Shown in pieces: positions 1-7,611 of a stretch of 35,114 bases of DNA (within the stretch, counting starts at the first letter, position 1; the number at the start of each line of letters is the position of its first letter). The position numbers and the translations under genes are program-made. The notes under the pieces are model-generated. The model did not search any database and was not told the DNA's origin. It saw nothing but the letters and a program-made list of their open reading frames with translations. The stretch is from Anaerolineales bacterium (GTDB lineage: Bacteria > Chloroflexota > Anaerolineae > Anaerolineales > UBA4823): assembly GCA_014859065.1 (NCBI GenBank), contig JACUUU010000005.1, forward strand, positions 1 to 35,114, read 5' to 3'.

Positions 1-785
<785 letters not shown>

Positions 786-788
<3 letters not shown>

Positions 789-809
789 AAATCGCATCTT
801 GTCGATGCG
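786..809 (-). promoter_or_regulatory. Terminator-like hairpin just before the 16S 5' end
   Basis: On the minus strand CGCATC (809-804), a 5-nt loop and GATGCG (798-793) form a perfect 6-bp stem, followed by A and a run of six T (791-786). This has the shape of a short intrinsic terminator and touches the mature 16S 5' end. It could equally be a processing stem for pre-16S. Function is inferred. Confidence 0.5.
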
Positions 810-870
810 TTACGTATCGTTTGTTACTTTCGCCAGAATTGTCGAGTTCTCGTCTTCCTATCACTCTTCA

Positions 871-880
871 GTTGTTAAGG
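871..880 (-). promoter_or_regulatory. boxA-like rRNA antitermination element
   Basis: The minus strand reads CCTTAACAAC between the promoters and 16S. It resembles the core of boxA (CTTTAACA), the NusB/NusE loading site in bacterial rRNA leaders. Position (downstream of all promoters, about 85 nt ahead of 16S) fits. The match is short, so this is a suggestion. Confidence 0.45.
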
Positions 881-902
881 TTCCGTCATATTAGCGGGCA
901 CT

Positions 903-931
903 ATTCTACCAGTCGCACTTACCCTTGTCAA
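903..931 (-). promoter_or_regulatory. rRNA promoter P3 (proximal)
   Basis: Minus strand: -35 TTGACA at 931-926, 17-bp spacer, -10 TAGAAT at 908-903. Predicted start near 896, about 110 nt before 16S. It is the last of three tandem promoters. Confidence 0.75.
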
Positions 932-985
932 GCTTGTTTCAGACTAAAGCGCCGATGCCTCTTCAGCATCGACGGTCATGTGCTC
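932..985 (-). repeat. rRNA leader repeat, copy upstream of P3
   Basis: The roughly 50 bp before the P3 -35 box share an ordered set of motifs with the segment before P2: CTTGTCGG, then a CGATG...CATCG hairpin containing CTGAAG, then TTTAG. The hairpin here pairs CGATGC with GCATCG around a 7-nt loop. No equivalent is seen before P1, which suggests a duplicated promoter-leader module. Confidence 0.55.
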
Positions 986-1088
986 CGACAAGCTTCATGC
1001 TTTCTTGGTATTTGACGCAGGGCGCCGCCCCTCTAACTTTTAGTGGTCTGCCTTCCTCGGCGAGACACTCTTTTCTCACTGCCCTTTT

Positions 1089-1116
1089 ATTATACTTGGT
1101 TTGGGACATTTGTCAA
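1089..1116 (-). promoter_or_regulatory. rRNA promoter P2
   Basis: Minus strand: perfect -35 TTGACA at 1116-1111, 16-bp spacer, perfect -10 TATAAT at 1094-1089. Predicted start near 1082. Confidence 0.85.
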
Positions 1117-1120
1117 GGTG

Positions 1121-1190
1121 CATCATCAATTGCCACAAACCTAAACTACCGATGCCTTCAGACATCGGCCCGTCAGACCGACAAGCCACT
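1121..1190 (-). repeat. rRNA leader repeat, copy upstream of P2
   Basis: Second copy of the leader motif set, here with a CCGATG/CATCGG hairpin around an 8-nt loop and the same flanking CTTGTCGG and TTTAG words. Spacing to the following -35 box is similar to the other copy. Confidence 0.55.
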
Positions 1191-1280
1191 TGGCTCTGGT
1201 CTCTGACGCTGGGCGTCTATTATTCACTCATGTCACAATCTTCCCCTGTCAGGGCAAGATCTTCAACTTTTGTTATCTTT

Positions 1281-1308
1281 ATTATATTCAATCTTCAAGG
1301 GCTGTCAA
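1281..1308 (-). promoter_or_regulatory. rRNA promoter P1 (distal)
   Basis: Minus strand: perfect -35 TTGACA at 1308-1303, 16-bp spacer, perfect -10 TATAAT at 1286-1281. It lies about 70 bp downstream of the recR stop codon and about 190 bp upstream of P2. Confidence 0.85.
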
Positions 1309-1379
1309 GCTCATTTTCTCTTTTTTACATATTTCTTGTAGATTCTCCCTCCTGCCCCCCTGCTTCATTCCCTTTTCAA

Positions 1380-1985
1380 TCACTTCATCATTTGCCTACC
1401 TGCCAGTGCCCTTAAAAGCGTGCTCTGATCAGCGTATTCTAGATCTCCTCCCACTGGTAATCCTCGCGCCAGCCGCGTCACCTGAACTCCTTTCGGTAAA
1501 AGCTGCTGCTGTAAATACATCGCGGTTGCGTCCCCCTCCATGCTCGGATTCGTAGCAAGGATAACTTCGGTTACACCACCTTGGTCCACCCTGGCAATCA
1601 ACTCTCGAAGCTTGATATCTTCAGGTCCGATCCCCTCGATTGGCGAGAGCGTTCCATGCAAGACATGATACTTTCCCTGGTAACCCTCCGTGCGCTCCAA
1701 CGCCAGGACATCTAATGGGTCCTCAACCACACAGATCACATCGGCTTGCCTATCTTTACTCTCACATATCTCGCATTCCTCTTTTCCAACCTCGGTTATG
1801 TTAAAGCAGACCTGGCAATAAGTTATTTTGCTCCTTAACGCGGTTAGCGATGCTGCCATTTCATCAGCCAGATCATCCGGTGCCTTTAACAAGAAAAAGG
1901 TCAGTCGAGATGCAGTCTTTGGTCCTACCCCAGGCAAACGCGCGAAAGCAGTAATCATATTTTGAATAGGTCCAGGCAATAGCAT
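1380..1985 (-). CDS. recR: Recombination mediator RecR
   Basis: RecR works with RecO/RecF to load RecA on SSB-coated single-stranded DNA at gaps. The 201-residue product has the normal family length and all hallmarks: a helix-hairpin-helix (LPGVGPKTASRL, about residues 17-28), a four-cysteine zinc finger (C57, C60, C71, C74) and a Toprim domain from about residue 82 (VICVVEDPLDVLALE). The ATG at 1985 is preceded by GAGGAAA, a good ribosome binding site. It is the last gene of a dnaX-ybaB-recR cluster, 82 bp after ybaB. No terminator was found between recR and the rRNA promoters, so readthrough into the rRNA leader is possible. Confidence 0.97.
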   Translation of the reverse strand: MLLPGPIQNMITAFARLPGVGPKTASRLTFFLLKAPDDLADEMAASLTALRSKITYCQVCFNITEVGKEECEICESKDRQADVICVVEDPLDVLALERTEGYQGKYHVLHGTLSPIEGIGPEDIKLRELIARVDQGGVTEVILATNPSMEGDATAMYLQQQLLPKGVQVTRLARGLPVGGDLEYADQSTLLRALAGRQMMK

Positions 1986-2067
1986 TTTCTTATTTCCTCA
2001 GCTGGTCATCCGGCCAGGCACTCTAATGCACCATGAAATCAGCTCACCTGTTTGTCAGCCTGGGGCT

Positions 2068-2388
2068 TTAGAATGATAGACCACCAGCCAATGGTCCCAG
2101 CCGTTCAGCTGCCATCTCCCGCGATTGGTCCAAAGCTGCATTTACTGCGCTTAGGATTAAATCCTGGAGCATTTCCACGTCAACATCTTCCAACAATTCT
2201 GCTTCGATCTCAACCTCCCGGCAGCGCTGGTCGCCAGTCATCGTAACCTTAACTACTCCGCCTCCTACAGTTGCAGTAACCGTTTCTTCAGCCAACTGCG
2301 CTTGAGTAGCCTGTACCTGTTCCTGAAGTTTTTGCAATTGCTGCATCATCCCCGCTTGCCCCTTCGGTCCTTTGAATCCTTTCGGCAT
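2068..2388 (-). CDS. ybaB: YbaB/EbfC family nucleoid-associated protein
   Basis: A 106-residue protein of the YbaB/EbfC family, small dimeric DNA-binding proteins that are almost always encoded between dnaX and recR. The N-terminus is rich in G, K, M and Q (GQAGMMQQLQKLQEQVQ), followed by a coiled helix and the conserved VGGGVVKVTMTGDQRCREVEIE strand region in the middle. The family's usual length is 100-110 residues. The start at 2388 is supported by GGAGGG just upstream. The gene sits 130 bp downstream of dnaX. Exact physiological role in this phylum is not known from sequence. Confidence 0.95.
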   Translation of the reverse strand: MPKGFKGPKGQAGMMQQLQKLQEQVQATQAQLAEETVTATVGGGVVKVTMTGDQRCREVEIEAELLEDVDVEMLQDLILSAVNAALDQSREMAAERLGPLAGGLSF

Positions 2389-2518
2389 TTTCCCTCCAAA
2401 TCTAAGCTTAGTAGTTTATTTTCCTGTTCTCTTGCACGATAAAGCACAAATCTCTATAAAATAATCTTTCCCTACACCTGGTGTTTCAGCTATTGTTCAT
2501 CCACTCTCCAGGTATTGC

Positions 2519-4114
2519 TTATTGCACATCTACTATCTCTCCACCCAGATCTCGTAATGCGGAGGCAACCATCCCTTCATTGTCCACCTCATCAGGAATA
2601 GCCGATCGCTGCGCTGTGCTGATAATACACTTGATGTGAACTTCTTTTTCTAACACCTGGGATAAGACTTTTTCTACAATAAGAAGATTGTCCTTTTTTG
2701 TCATCTGATTTTTCAATACATCACTGGCATAACCCAAGATCAGGGTATTTCCCCTCATTACTCTGGTTTTGCATGAATTTAATAAACCATATGTGTTGGG
2801 GTTTTGTCGCCGTACCAGGTTTAGAATTTGCTGCCAGTTACTCATCAAGGACTGTAATGATTGGTGGTCTTCTGAAGCAATATCCCCTGAAGCTTCTCGA
2901 TTTTCCCGAGATCCCACCTCTTCGCGCTTCCTTACCGACGCCTCCTTTTTTGCGGCTGCGATTTTAGAGTTAGAATCATCATTTCCTCCCCCGAGATTTT
3001 CAGAACCACCAGTAATATCTACACCCTCTTCCCTGTTGGAAGCATCTAAAGATCCGACAAACGCCATTTCGAGTGGGAGGGCTGGCTGCCAGGCTGCAGC
3101 TGTATTTGTAGCTGCCTGGTTGAAATTCTGGATTACCAGCAGCAGATTGCTCACCTCAAAACGATCGGCATGCTCTCTCATCAAAGCCAGCGCTTCTGCT
3201 GTTGCATCGACTTGGCTTACATTTTTCATTCGGATCAGAAGCAAGTTGCGCAAGTAGTCCACGACTTGCCGGGCGAACTGGCGGGAATCGCTGCCCGCAT
3301 CCAAAGCCTGGTGAATGTCACTAAGTCCCTTACCTGCATCGCCGGCTATCAGGGCTTCGATCACACTTCTCACCGCCTGGTTAGTGGCAGTTCCCAGGAC
3401 TTTGTGCGCTAATTCGAGGTCGATATCCTCGCCAGTAGAAGCCAGCTGATCGAGCAAGGAAATGCCATCACGCATACTCCCGGTCGCCTGCCGGGCTATA
3501 AAGGTCAGTGCATCTGCAGAAACTGTGATTTTTTCAGCTGCCGCCAGATTAGTCAATAAATCGGCTATTTCGCTGACAGCAATCCGTTTAAACTCGTGAC
3601 GCTGGCAGCGAGAGTGAACCGTCGCAGGTATTTTGTGTGGCTCGGTGGTCGCCAGTATAAAAATTGCGTGTGCTGGTGGTTCCTCTAGAGTTTTAAGTAA
3701 TGCATTGAAAGCTGCCGTGGACAGCATGTGTACTTCATCGATTATGTAAACTTTAAACCTGCCCTGGTTGGGAGAAAAGTTAATCTTATCTCGCAAGTCA
3801 CGCACATCATCCACACTGGTGTTAGAGGCCGCATCTATTTCTATCATGTCTAAGAAGCGTCCCTGGTTGATTGCCTGGCAGCATTGGCATCCATCACAAG
3901 GTCGTTTTGAAAGGTCTTCATCCAGGCAGTTAACCGCTTTTGCCAGTATGCGCGCCGTGGTCGTCTTTCCAGTTCCACGCGGACCGGCGAACAGCAGTGC
4001 GTGGACGATCCGATCTGCTGCCACTGCGTTACGCAGCGTGTTGATTACATGTTCCTGACCTACCACTGAATCCCATTGGCTCGGCCGCCATTTTCGATAC
4101 AACGCTTGTGACAT
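2519..4114 (-). CDS. dnaX: DNA polymerase III subunit gamma/tau
   Basis: Clamp-loader ATPase that loads the beta sliding clamp and, as tau, ties the polymerase to the helicase. The 531-residue protein has the AAA+ core: Walker A GPRGTGKT (residues 44-51), zinc-binding cysteines C63, C73, C76 and C79, Walker B IIDEVH (124-129), sensor ATTEP (155-159) and the SRC arginine-finger motif (168-170). A charged, low-complexity linker follows from about residue 355, then a tau-like C-terminal domain. In the linker, codons 388-390 create the heptamer A AAA AAG at 2951-2945, the same heptamer and frame used for programmed -1 frameshifting in E. coli dnaX. A shift here would give a 425-residue gamma-like form. 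The ATG at 4114 has AAAGG upstream. First gene of dnaX-ybaB-recR. Confidence 0.96.
   Translation of the reverse strand: MSQALYRKWRPSQWDSVVGQEHVINTLRNAVAADRIVHALLFAGPRGTGKTTTARILAKAVNCLDEDLSKRPCDGCQCCQAINQGRFLDMIEIDAASNTSVDDVRDLRDKINFSPNQGRFKVYIIDEVHMLSTAAFNALLKTLEEPPAHAIFILATTEPHKIPATVHSRCQRHEFKRIAVSEIADLLTNLAAAEKITVSADALTFIARQATGSMRDGISLLDQLASTGEDIDLELAHKVLGTATNQAVRSVIEALIAGDAGKGLSDIHQALDAGSDSRQFARQVVDYLRNLLLIRMKNVSQVDATAEALALMREHADRFEVSNLLLVIQNFNQAATNTAAAWQPALPLEMAFVGSLDASNREEGVDITGGSENLGGGNDDSNSKIAAAKKEASVRKREEVGSRENREASGDIASEDHQSLQSLMSNWQQILNLVRRQNPNTYGLLNSCKTRVMRGNTLILGYASDVLKNQMTKKDNLLIVEKVLSQVLEKEVHIKCIISTAQRSAIPDEVDNEGMVASALRDLGGEIVDVQ
2838..2951 (-). promoter_or_regulatory. Candidate programmed -1 frameshift site in dnaX
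   Basis: The heptamer A AAA AAG (2951-2945) is in the X XXY YYZ frame. The -1 frame stays open for 35 codons and stops at TAA 2840-2838. The next bases make AAAAAAGGAGG, which also contains a Shine-Dalgarno-like word. A weak TCTCG/CGAGA stem lies about 35 nt downstream. The site and frame are seen; use of the shift is inferred. Confidence 0.5.
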
Positions 4115-4242
4115 ACCTTTACCTTTCTTCCCAAAAGTGTACCAGATGCCGGATGGTAAGGCAAGTAAAGCCCATCTGATTTCACTTATTCGGAAGGTCG
4201 TTTATCTTACAACAAATAACTTTGTTTATAGTATCCTGTGGT

Positions 4243-5058
4243 TTATGGAACCCGATAAGTCGCCCGCACCTGGCCTTGATCATCTAGCACGGTCACTAAT
4301 TCACCAGGCTGCCAAACCGGCTCGTCAAGTCCCCAGAACAATTGTACGGATGTCGACTGACCTGCCCTGGTATAAATATATACAGCACCAGCCTCGAACA
4401 ACTTGAATTGCGGGAAGGTGAACGTCAATCCACCTTCTTCTACCAGTTGCCAACCTTCCAGAGAAAGCTCACCTGAGCCGCTCCTTTTCAACATAACTCG
4501 TTCATTCGCCAGGTCACCTGCCCCAATAACGCTATCAATAATTATTTGAGCTTCTCCACCCTGCTCAGGTGCAGTTGCTGTAACTCGCGGAGTCGCGGTA
4601 GCTGTTGGCATAGTTGCAGTTTGTGTTGCTGTCAACGTCGCTGTAATAAGTTGCGGGATAACCAGCAGCTGCCCGACATCCACCCTATTAGGGTCGCTGA
4701 TATTGTTCGCCTCCATCAACAGCTCTAAACTTAAACCAAATCTGGAAGCGATGCCTCCCAATGTATCCCCACTCTGCACCTGGTATTCGGTTATGACAGG
4801 TGTTGCCTGCTCTTCTGCTGCTTCGCTGGTTCTTTCGTCTATCTGCTCGACCTCTTCTGAAGGTGTTCCTGTGCCCTCAAAGCCATGTGATGGTGTCTCC
4901 GACCATCCTGGTTCTACAATCGGGATATCCGCTCCACTGATTTCATCCATCGTCGGCGCACGCGCTCGATCCCAGAGTGAAAGGACAATCAGCACAGTGA
5001 TGGCTGATACGACCACATTGATCAGCAGGTAGTAGAAAAGGCGCTTCCAATTTCTCAT
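4243..5058 (-). CDS. Membrane-anchored LysM / lamin-tail-like domain protein
   Basis: A 271-residue protein with an N-terminal transmembrane anchor (about residues 7-28) and an otherwise extracytoplasmic body. A proline/acidic spacer leads to a LysM peptidoglycan-binding domain (about 91-135: YQVQSGDTLGGIASRFG, then NRVDVGQLLVIP). A Thr/Ala-rich linker follows (about 138-165), then a beta-rich C-terminal domain resembling lamin-tail domains (about 169-270: ISLEGWQLV-like strand, YIYTRAG, FWGLDEPVW). This is probably a cell-wall-attached surface protein; the ligand of the C-terminal domain is unknown. It lies 128 bp upstream of dnaX on the same strand. The ATG at 5058 has only a moderate GAGAGAAG site upstream. 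Confidence 0.85.
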   Translation of the reverse strand: MRNWKRLFYYLLINVVVSAITVLIVLSLWDRARAPTMDEISGADIPIVEPGWSETPSHGFEGTGTPSEEVEQIDERTSEAAEEQATPVITEYQVQSGDTLGGIASRFGLSLELLMEANNISDPNRVDVGQLLVIPQLITATLTATQTATMPTATATPRVTATAPEQGGEAQIIIDSVIGAGDLANERVMLKRSGSGELSLEGWQLVEEGGLTFTFPQFKLFEAGAVYIYTRAGQSTSVQLFWGLDEPVWQPGELVTVLDDQGQVRATYRVP

Positions 5059-5120
5059 GACTTCTCTCAGATATTGAGCGTTCTTTGCCCGTCAAACCCC
5101 ATCATAGCACAATATGCTGG

Positions 5121-5149
5121 TTGACGGGGGTCGATTTCCAAACTAAAAT
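5121..5149 (+). promoter_or_regulatory. Promoter for the NYN-domain gene
   Basis: Plus strand -35 TTGACG at 5121-5126, 17-bp spacer, -10 TAAAAT at 5144-5149. Predicted start near 5156, leaving a leader of about 90 nt before the 5247 ATG. Confidence 0.6.
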
Positions 5150-5246
5150 GAGTTCATTCATCCTTCAAAACACCTTTAGCAGACAACTTCACACAATTTG
5201 TTAAGATTGTTCTGGCACCTTCTGCCTAATACTTTCAGGATCATCC

Positions 5247-5720
5247 ATGCCATTTATAATCGACGGTCATAACCTCATCCCAAAAATACCCGGGCTTGAC
5301 CTGGAGGTTGTGGATGATGAAATACAACTGGTAGAGTTGTTGCAAGAATTCTGCCGCATCACGCGCAAAAAAGTCGATGTTTATTTCGACAACGCCCCAC
5401 CAGGATCTGCCCGTTCACGTCATTTTGGTAGTGTAACGGCTCATTTTACTCGGCAGGGTTATTCTGCCGACCAAGCCATCCAGGGCAAGCTTAAACAGCT
5501 AAAACGCGCGGCTGCTAATTGGACGGTTGTGAGCTCTGATCACGAAGTCCAATCCAATGCCCGCACGCTCCATGCTCGTGTTATATCGTCCGAGCAGTTC
5601 GCGGCTGACTTAATCGAAATTTTATCTCGGAAGGATAAAGAACAACCCGAAAATGAGCGCCTGGACCCCTCAATGGGTGATTTGCGTGAGTGGTACCGTT
5701 TGTTTGGTATCGATGAATAA
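5247..5720 (+). CDS. YacP-like NYN domain protein (putative RNase)
   Basis: The 157-residue product matches the YacP/Rae1 group of NYN (PIN-like) domains. In Bacillus subtilis, Rae1 is a ribosome-associated endonuclease. The start FIIDGHNLI carries the first acidic residue and the conserved Asn of the NYN fold. VDVYFDNAPPGS (about residues 43-54) and VVSSDHEVQ (about 95-103) supply further acidic positions expected in the active site. The whole protein is one NYN domain with a short C-terminal tail. The gene stands alone between minus-strand genes and has its own promoter. The ribosome binding site is weak (AGGAT). RNase activity is inferred from the family. Confidence 0.85.
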   Translation: MPFIIDGHNLIPKIPGLDLEVVDDEIQLVELLQEFCRITRKKVDVYFDNAPPGSARSRHFGSVTAHFTRQGYSADQAIQGKLKQLKRAAANWTVVSSDHEVQSNARTLHARVISSEQFAADLIEILSRKDKEQPENERLDPSMGDLREWYRLFGIDE

Positions 5721-5792
5721 TGAATGAATTATTTTGGACAATTCTTCTCGAATTTCTAATCATTTTTTAATGCAATTTAGATCAATTTGGGG

Positions 5793-5942
5793 TATATTAA
5801 GGACATCGACACCTGCCCTCCCTTTTATTGGTATTTCAGGTGTCAGCCACTGGAAAAGATGCACCAGCACCAAATGTTGGTTACTAACCGGTGGCCCTCC
5901 TTAGAACGCCGGGCGTGCCCCCCCCACGTCCGGCGGTTTTTT
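5793..5942 (+). ncRNA. Candidate structured small RNA (or structured 3' UTR)
   Basis: In the gap between the convergent NYN and HAD genes, three strong hairpins follow a TATATT box (5793-5798). Hairpin 1 pairs GACACCTG (5808-5815) with CAGGTGTC (5837-5844). Hairpin 2 pairs GCCACTGG (5846-5853) with CCGGTGGC (5888-5895) and encloses ACCAGCA/TGTTGGT (5863-5869/5875-5881). Hairpin 3 is a strong terminator (5907-5942). C-rich stretches CCCTCCC (5816-5822), CCCTCCTT (5895-5902) and a C7 terminator loop stand out. No -35 box is clear, so it could be the NYN mRNA tail. It does not match SRP, 6S, tmRNA or RNase P RNA as far as I can judge. Confidence 0.5.
5907..5942 (+). terminator. Strong intrinsic terminator
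   Basis: CGCCGGGCGTG (5907-5917) pairs with CACGTCCGGCG (5925-5935) as an 11-bp stem with one G-U pair. The loop is seven C, and G plus TTTTTT (5937-5942) follow. The direction is plus; the minus strand has no T run after the stem. Confidence 0.92.
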
Positions 5943-5994
5943 ATCACATCCGATATAGTAATTCGCAGCGAATAAACCTGGCTTTCCTTTTACC

Positions 5995-6756
5995 TCATGC
6001 AATGTCCCCAACCGATGGATATACTCTAGTCGGGATATAAGGATATGCATCGATATCCTCTTCCCGAGTTACTCCAGAGAGCACCAGGATGGTTTCCATA
6101 CCACTCTCTACACCACTGATGATATCTGTATCCATGCGGTCTCCCACAATGATGGTGTCTTCAGAGTGCACCCCCAGGTAATTCAACGCCATACGCATCA
6201 TCAATGGATTTGGTTTTCCCACAAAAAATGGTGTTACCTGCGCAACCTCCTTGATTAATGCAGCCACTGCCCCGCAAGCTGGCACCAAACCCTCTTCTGA
6301 AGGTCCCGAAGAATCAGGGTTCGTTGCTACAAATCGTGCACCACTCATTATCAAGCGGATCCCTTTTGTGAGCACTTCCTGACTATATGATTTGGTCTCA
6401 CCCAGCACCACATAGTCAGGATTATGATCGGTGATAATATAATCGATATCATGCAGTGCGGAGGTCAAACCACTTTCTCCAATGGCATAAGCTGTTCCTT
6501 TGGGGTTCTGCTTTTCCAAGAAAAGCGCAGTCGCCATCGCTGATGTGAAGATCAAATCTGATGAAATATCCAACCCGATGCCCCGCAATCGGTAAGCCAA
6601 ATCTTTGGGCGTATATAGGGAGTTATTGGTAAAAACCAGAAATTTTAGATTGTTCTTTTTAAGGTTTTCGATGAATTGGTTAGCTCCCGGTATGATGGTT
6701 TTACCGCTGATGAGCACACCGTCCATATCAATTAGATAGTTTTTTTTATTTTTCAT
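5995..6756 (-). CDS. HAD superfamily phosphatase, NagD/type IIA
   Basis: A 253-residue haloacid dehalogenase-type hydrolase of the NagD/4-nitrophenylphosphatase group (subclass IIA). Motif I is YLIDMDGVL with nucleophile D10 and acid/base D12. Motif II is the FTNNS segment, the conserved Lys is in VGKPNP, and motif III is VGDRMDTDI. The large C2-type cap lies between motifs II and III. It probably dephosphorylates small sugar or nucleotide phosphates in the cytoplasm, but the substrate cannot be told from sequence. Length is normal for the family. The ATG at 6756 has no strong Shine-Dalgarno sequence (only GGAT). It is convergent with the NYN gene and has an extended -10 promoter about 105 bp upstream. 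Confidence 0.92.
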   Translation of the reverse strand: MKNKKNYLIDMDGVLISGKTIIPGANQFIENLKKNNLKFLVFTNNSLYTPKDLAYRLRGIGLDISSDLIFTSAMATALFLEKQNPKGTAYAIGESGLTSALHDIDYIITDHNPDYVVLGETKSYSQEVLTKGIRLIMSGARFVATNPDSSGPSEEGLVPACGAVAALIKEVAQVTPFFVGKPNPLMMRMALNYLGVHSEDTIIVGDRMDTDIISGVESGMETILVLSGVTREEDIDAYPYIPTRVYPSVGDIA

Positions 6757-6859
6757 GGCAAATATCCATATTAATCAAGACTACATAACAACACCTGATT
6801 TAGTTTCATCAGGTGACCAAGGAGGTCCAAATTTTGATTGAGATTAAAGCGTATCTTCG

Positions 6860-6868
6860 ATTATACCA
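6860..6868 (-). promoter_or_regulatory. Extended -10 promoter for the HAD gene
   Basis: Minus strand TGGTATAAT (6868-6860) is an extended -10 element. No good -35 is seen at normal spacing. The predicted leader of about 97 nt contains a CACCTGA/TCAGGTG hairpin (6792-6815). Confidence 0.5.
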
Positions 6869-6934
6869 GCCAGCAACAATTATTTCTGTCACCCAATAAT
6901 GTCACTTGAAGTAGAAGTAGAAATAAAAATTGGC

Positions 6935-7586
6935 TTAACCAGACTTTGATATCGTCCCCAGACCATTAACTTTATTCAGATAAACCATCACGCGAGCATC
7001 AAGCTGAGAAAGGTAATCATAACCAAGCTTGTTTGCAACTTCAACCCCCACTTCCCGGAACAACTCGATTGTCACGAACAAAGCCCACCAATTCTGCATA
7101 CTCGCTCTTGCTGGGTGGATCAGGGATATAAGCCTTGTAGGTCGGCGGTCTCAATCTCGCTGCCAGTTGGTCTTTATCCAGCAGAAGGCAGTAACCTACA
7201 TCTAAATCTTCAGGGAGTTCCTCAGCTTCAACAATCTGCTGCATTATTTCAAACGCCCATAATGTGAAATCGATCTTGATCCCATCCTCATATTGGGTAA
7301 TATAAGCAAATCTCTCGAAACCTTTTTCCAGTCTGATCGGATCGCGATAGACTACCAGCACATCACCGAAATCTTCCAACCAGCTTAGATCTTCAAAGTA
7401 AGGGTGGATATCCTTTACAATTAAAATAATATCGTAGTCAGAAAATGAGTCAATAATCCCACCTGGAACAGCTCGGGTGCTGGTCAACAAAGCTGCACGA
7501 ACATCATCCCTTTCTCGCGCCCATTGGATGATATTTTGAGTAACCGGATCGTTATTAAAAAAAGTTCCCTTAGAATGGCTCGCCAT
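6935..7586 (-). pseudogene. Decayed aminoglycoside 6-adenylyltransferase-like gene
   Basis: The intact-looking ORF 7041-7586 (181 residues) begins like ANT(6)/AadE nucleotidyltransferases: IIQWARERDDVRAALLTSTRA, then SDYDIILIV with the metal-binding aspartates. Family members are about 290-300 residues. At about residue 170 the reading frame leaves the family and stops. Another frame immediately continues as NWWALF and LFREVGVEVANKLGYDY, recognisable as the family C-terminus, and ends at TAA 6935-6937. The middle of roughly 75 residues is missing, so an internal deletion with frame loss has inactivated the gene. It lies 25 bp after the MFS gene and probably shared its transcript. A functional resistance enzyme is unlikely. 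Confidence 0.8.
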
Positions 7587-7611
7587 CTTCTAAACGCCCT
7601 TTAATCATCCC

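Noticed and set aside
2068-2246. Plus-strand ORF across ybaB
   Set aside because: Shadow of the minus-strand ybaB gene, without ribosome binding site or homology.
4115-4242. Possible SRP RNA gene upstream of dnaX, as in Bacillus
   Set aside because: The conserved SRP Alu/S-domain sequence (GGAA tetraloop and asymmetric bulge motif) is not present.
6820-6905. AAGGAGGT followed by a TTG-started frame of about 21 codons (plus strand)
   Set aside because: No recognisable product, TTG start, and it overlaps the HAD promoter on the other strand; kept only as a leader curiosity.
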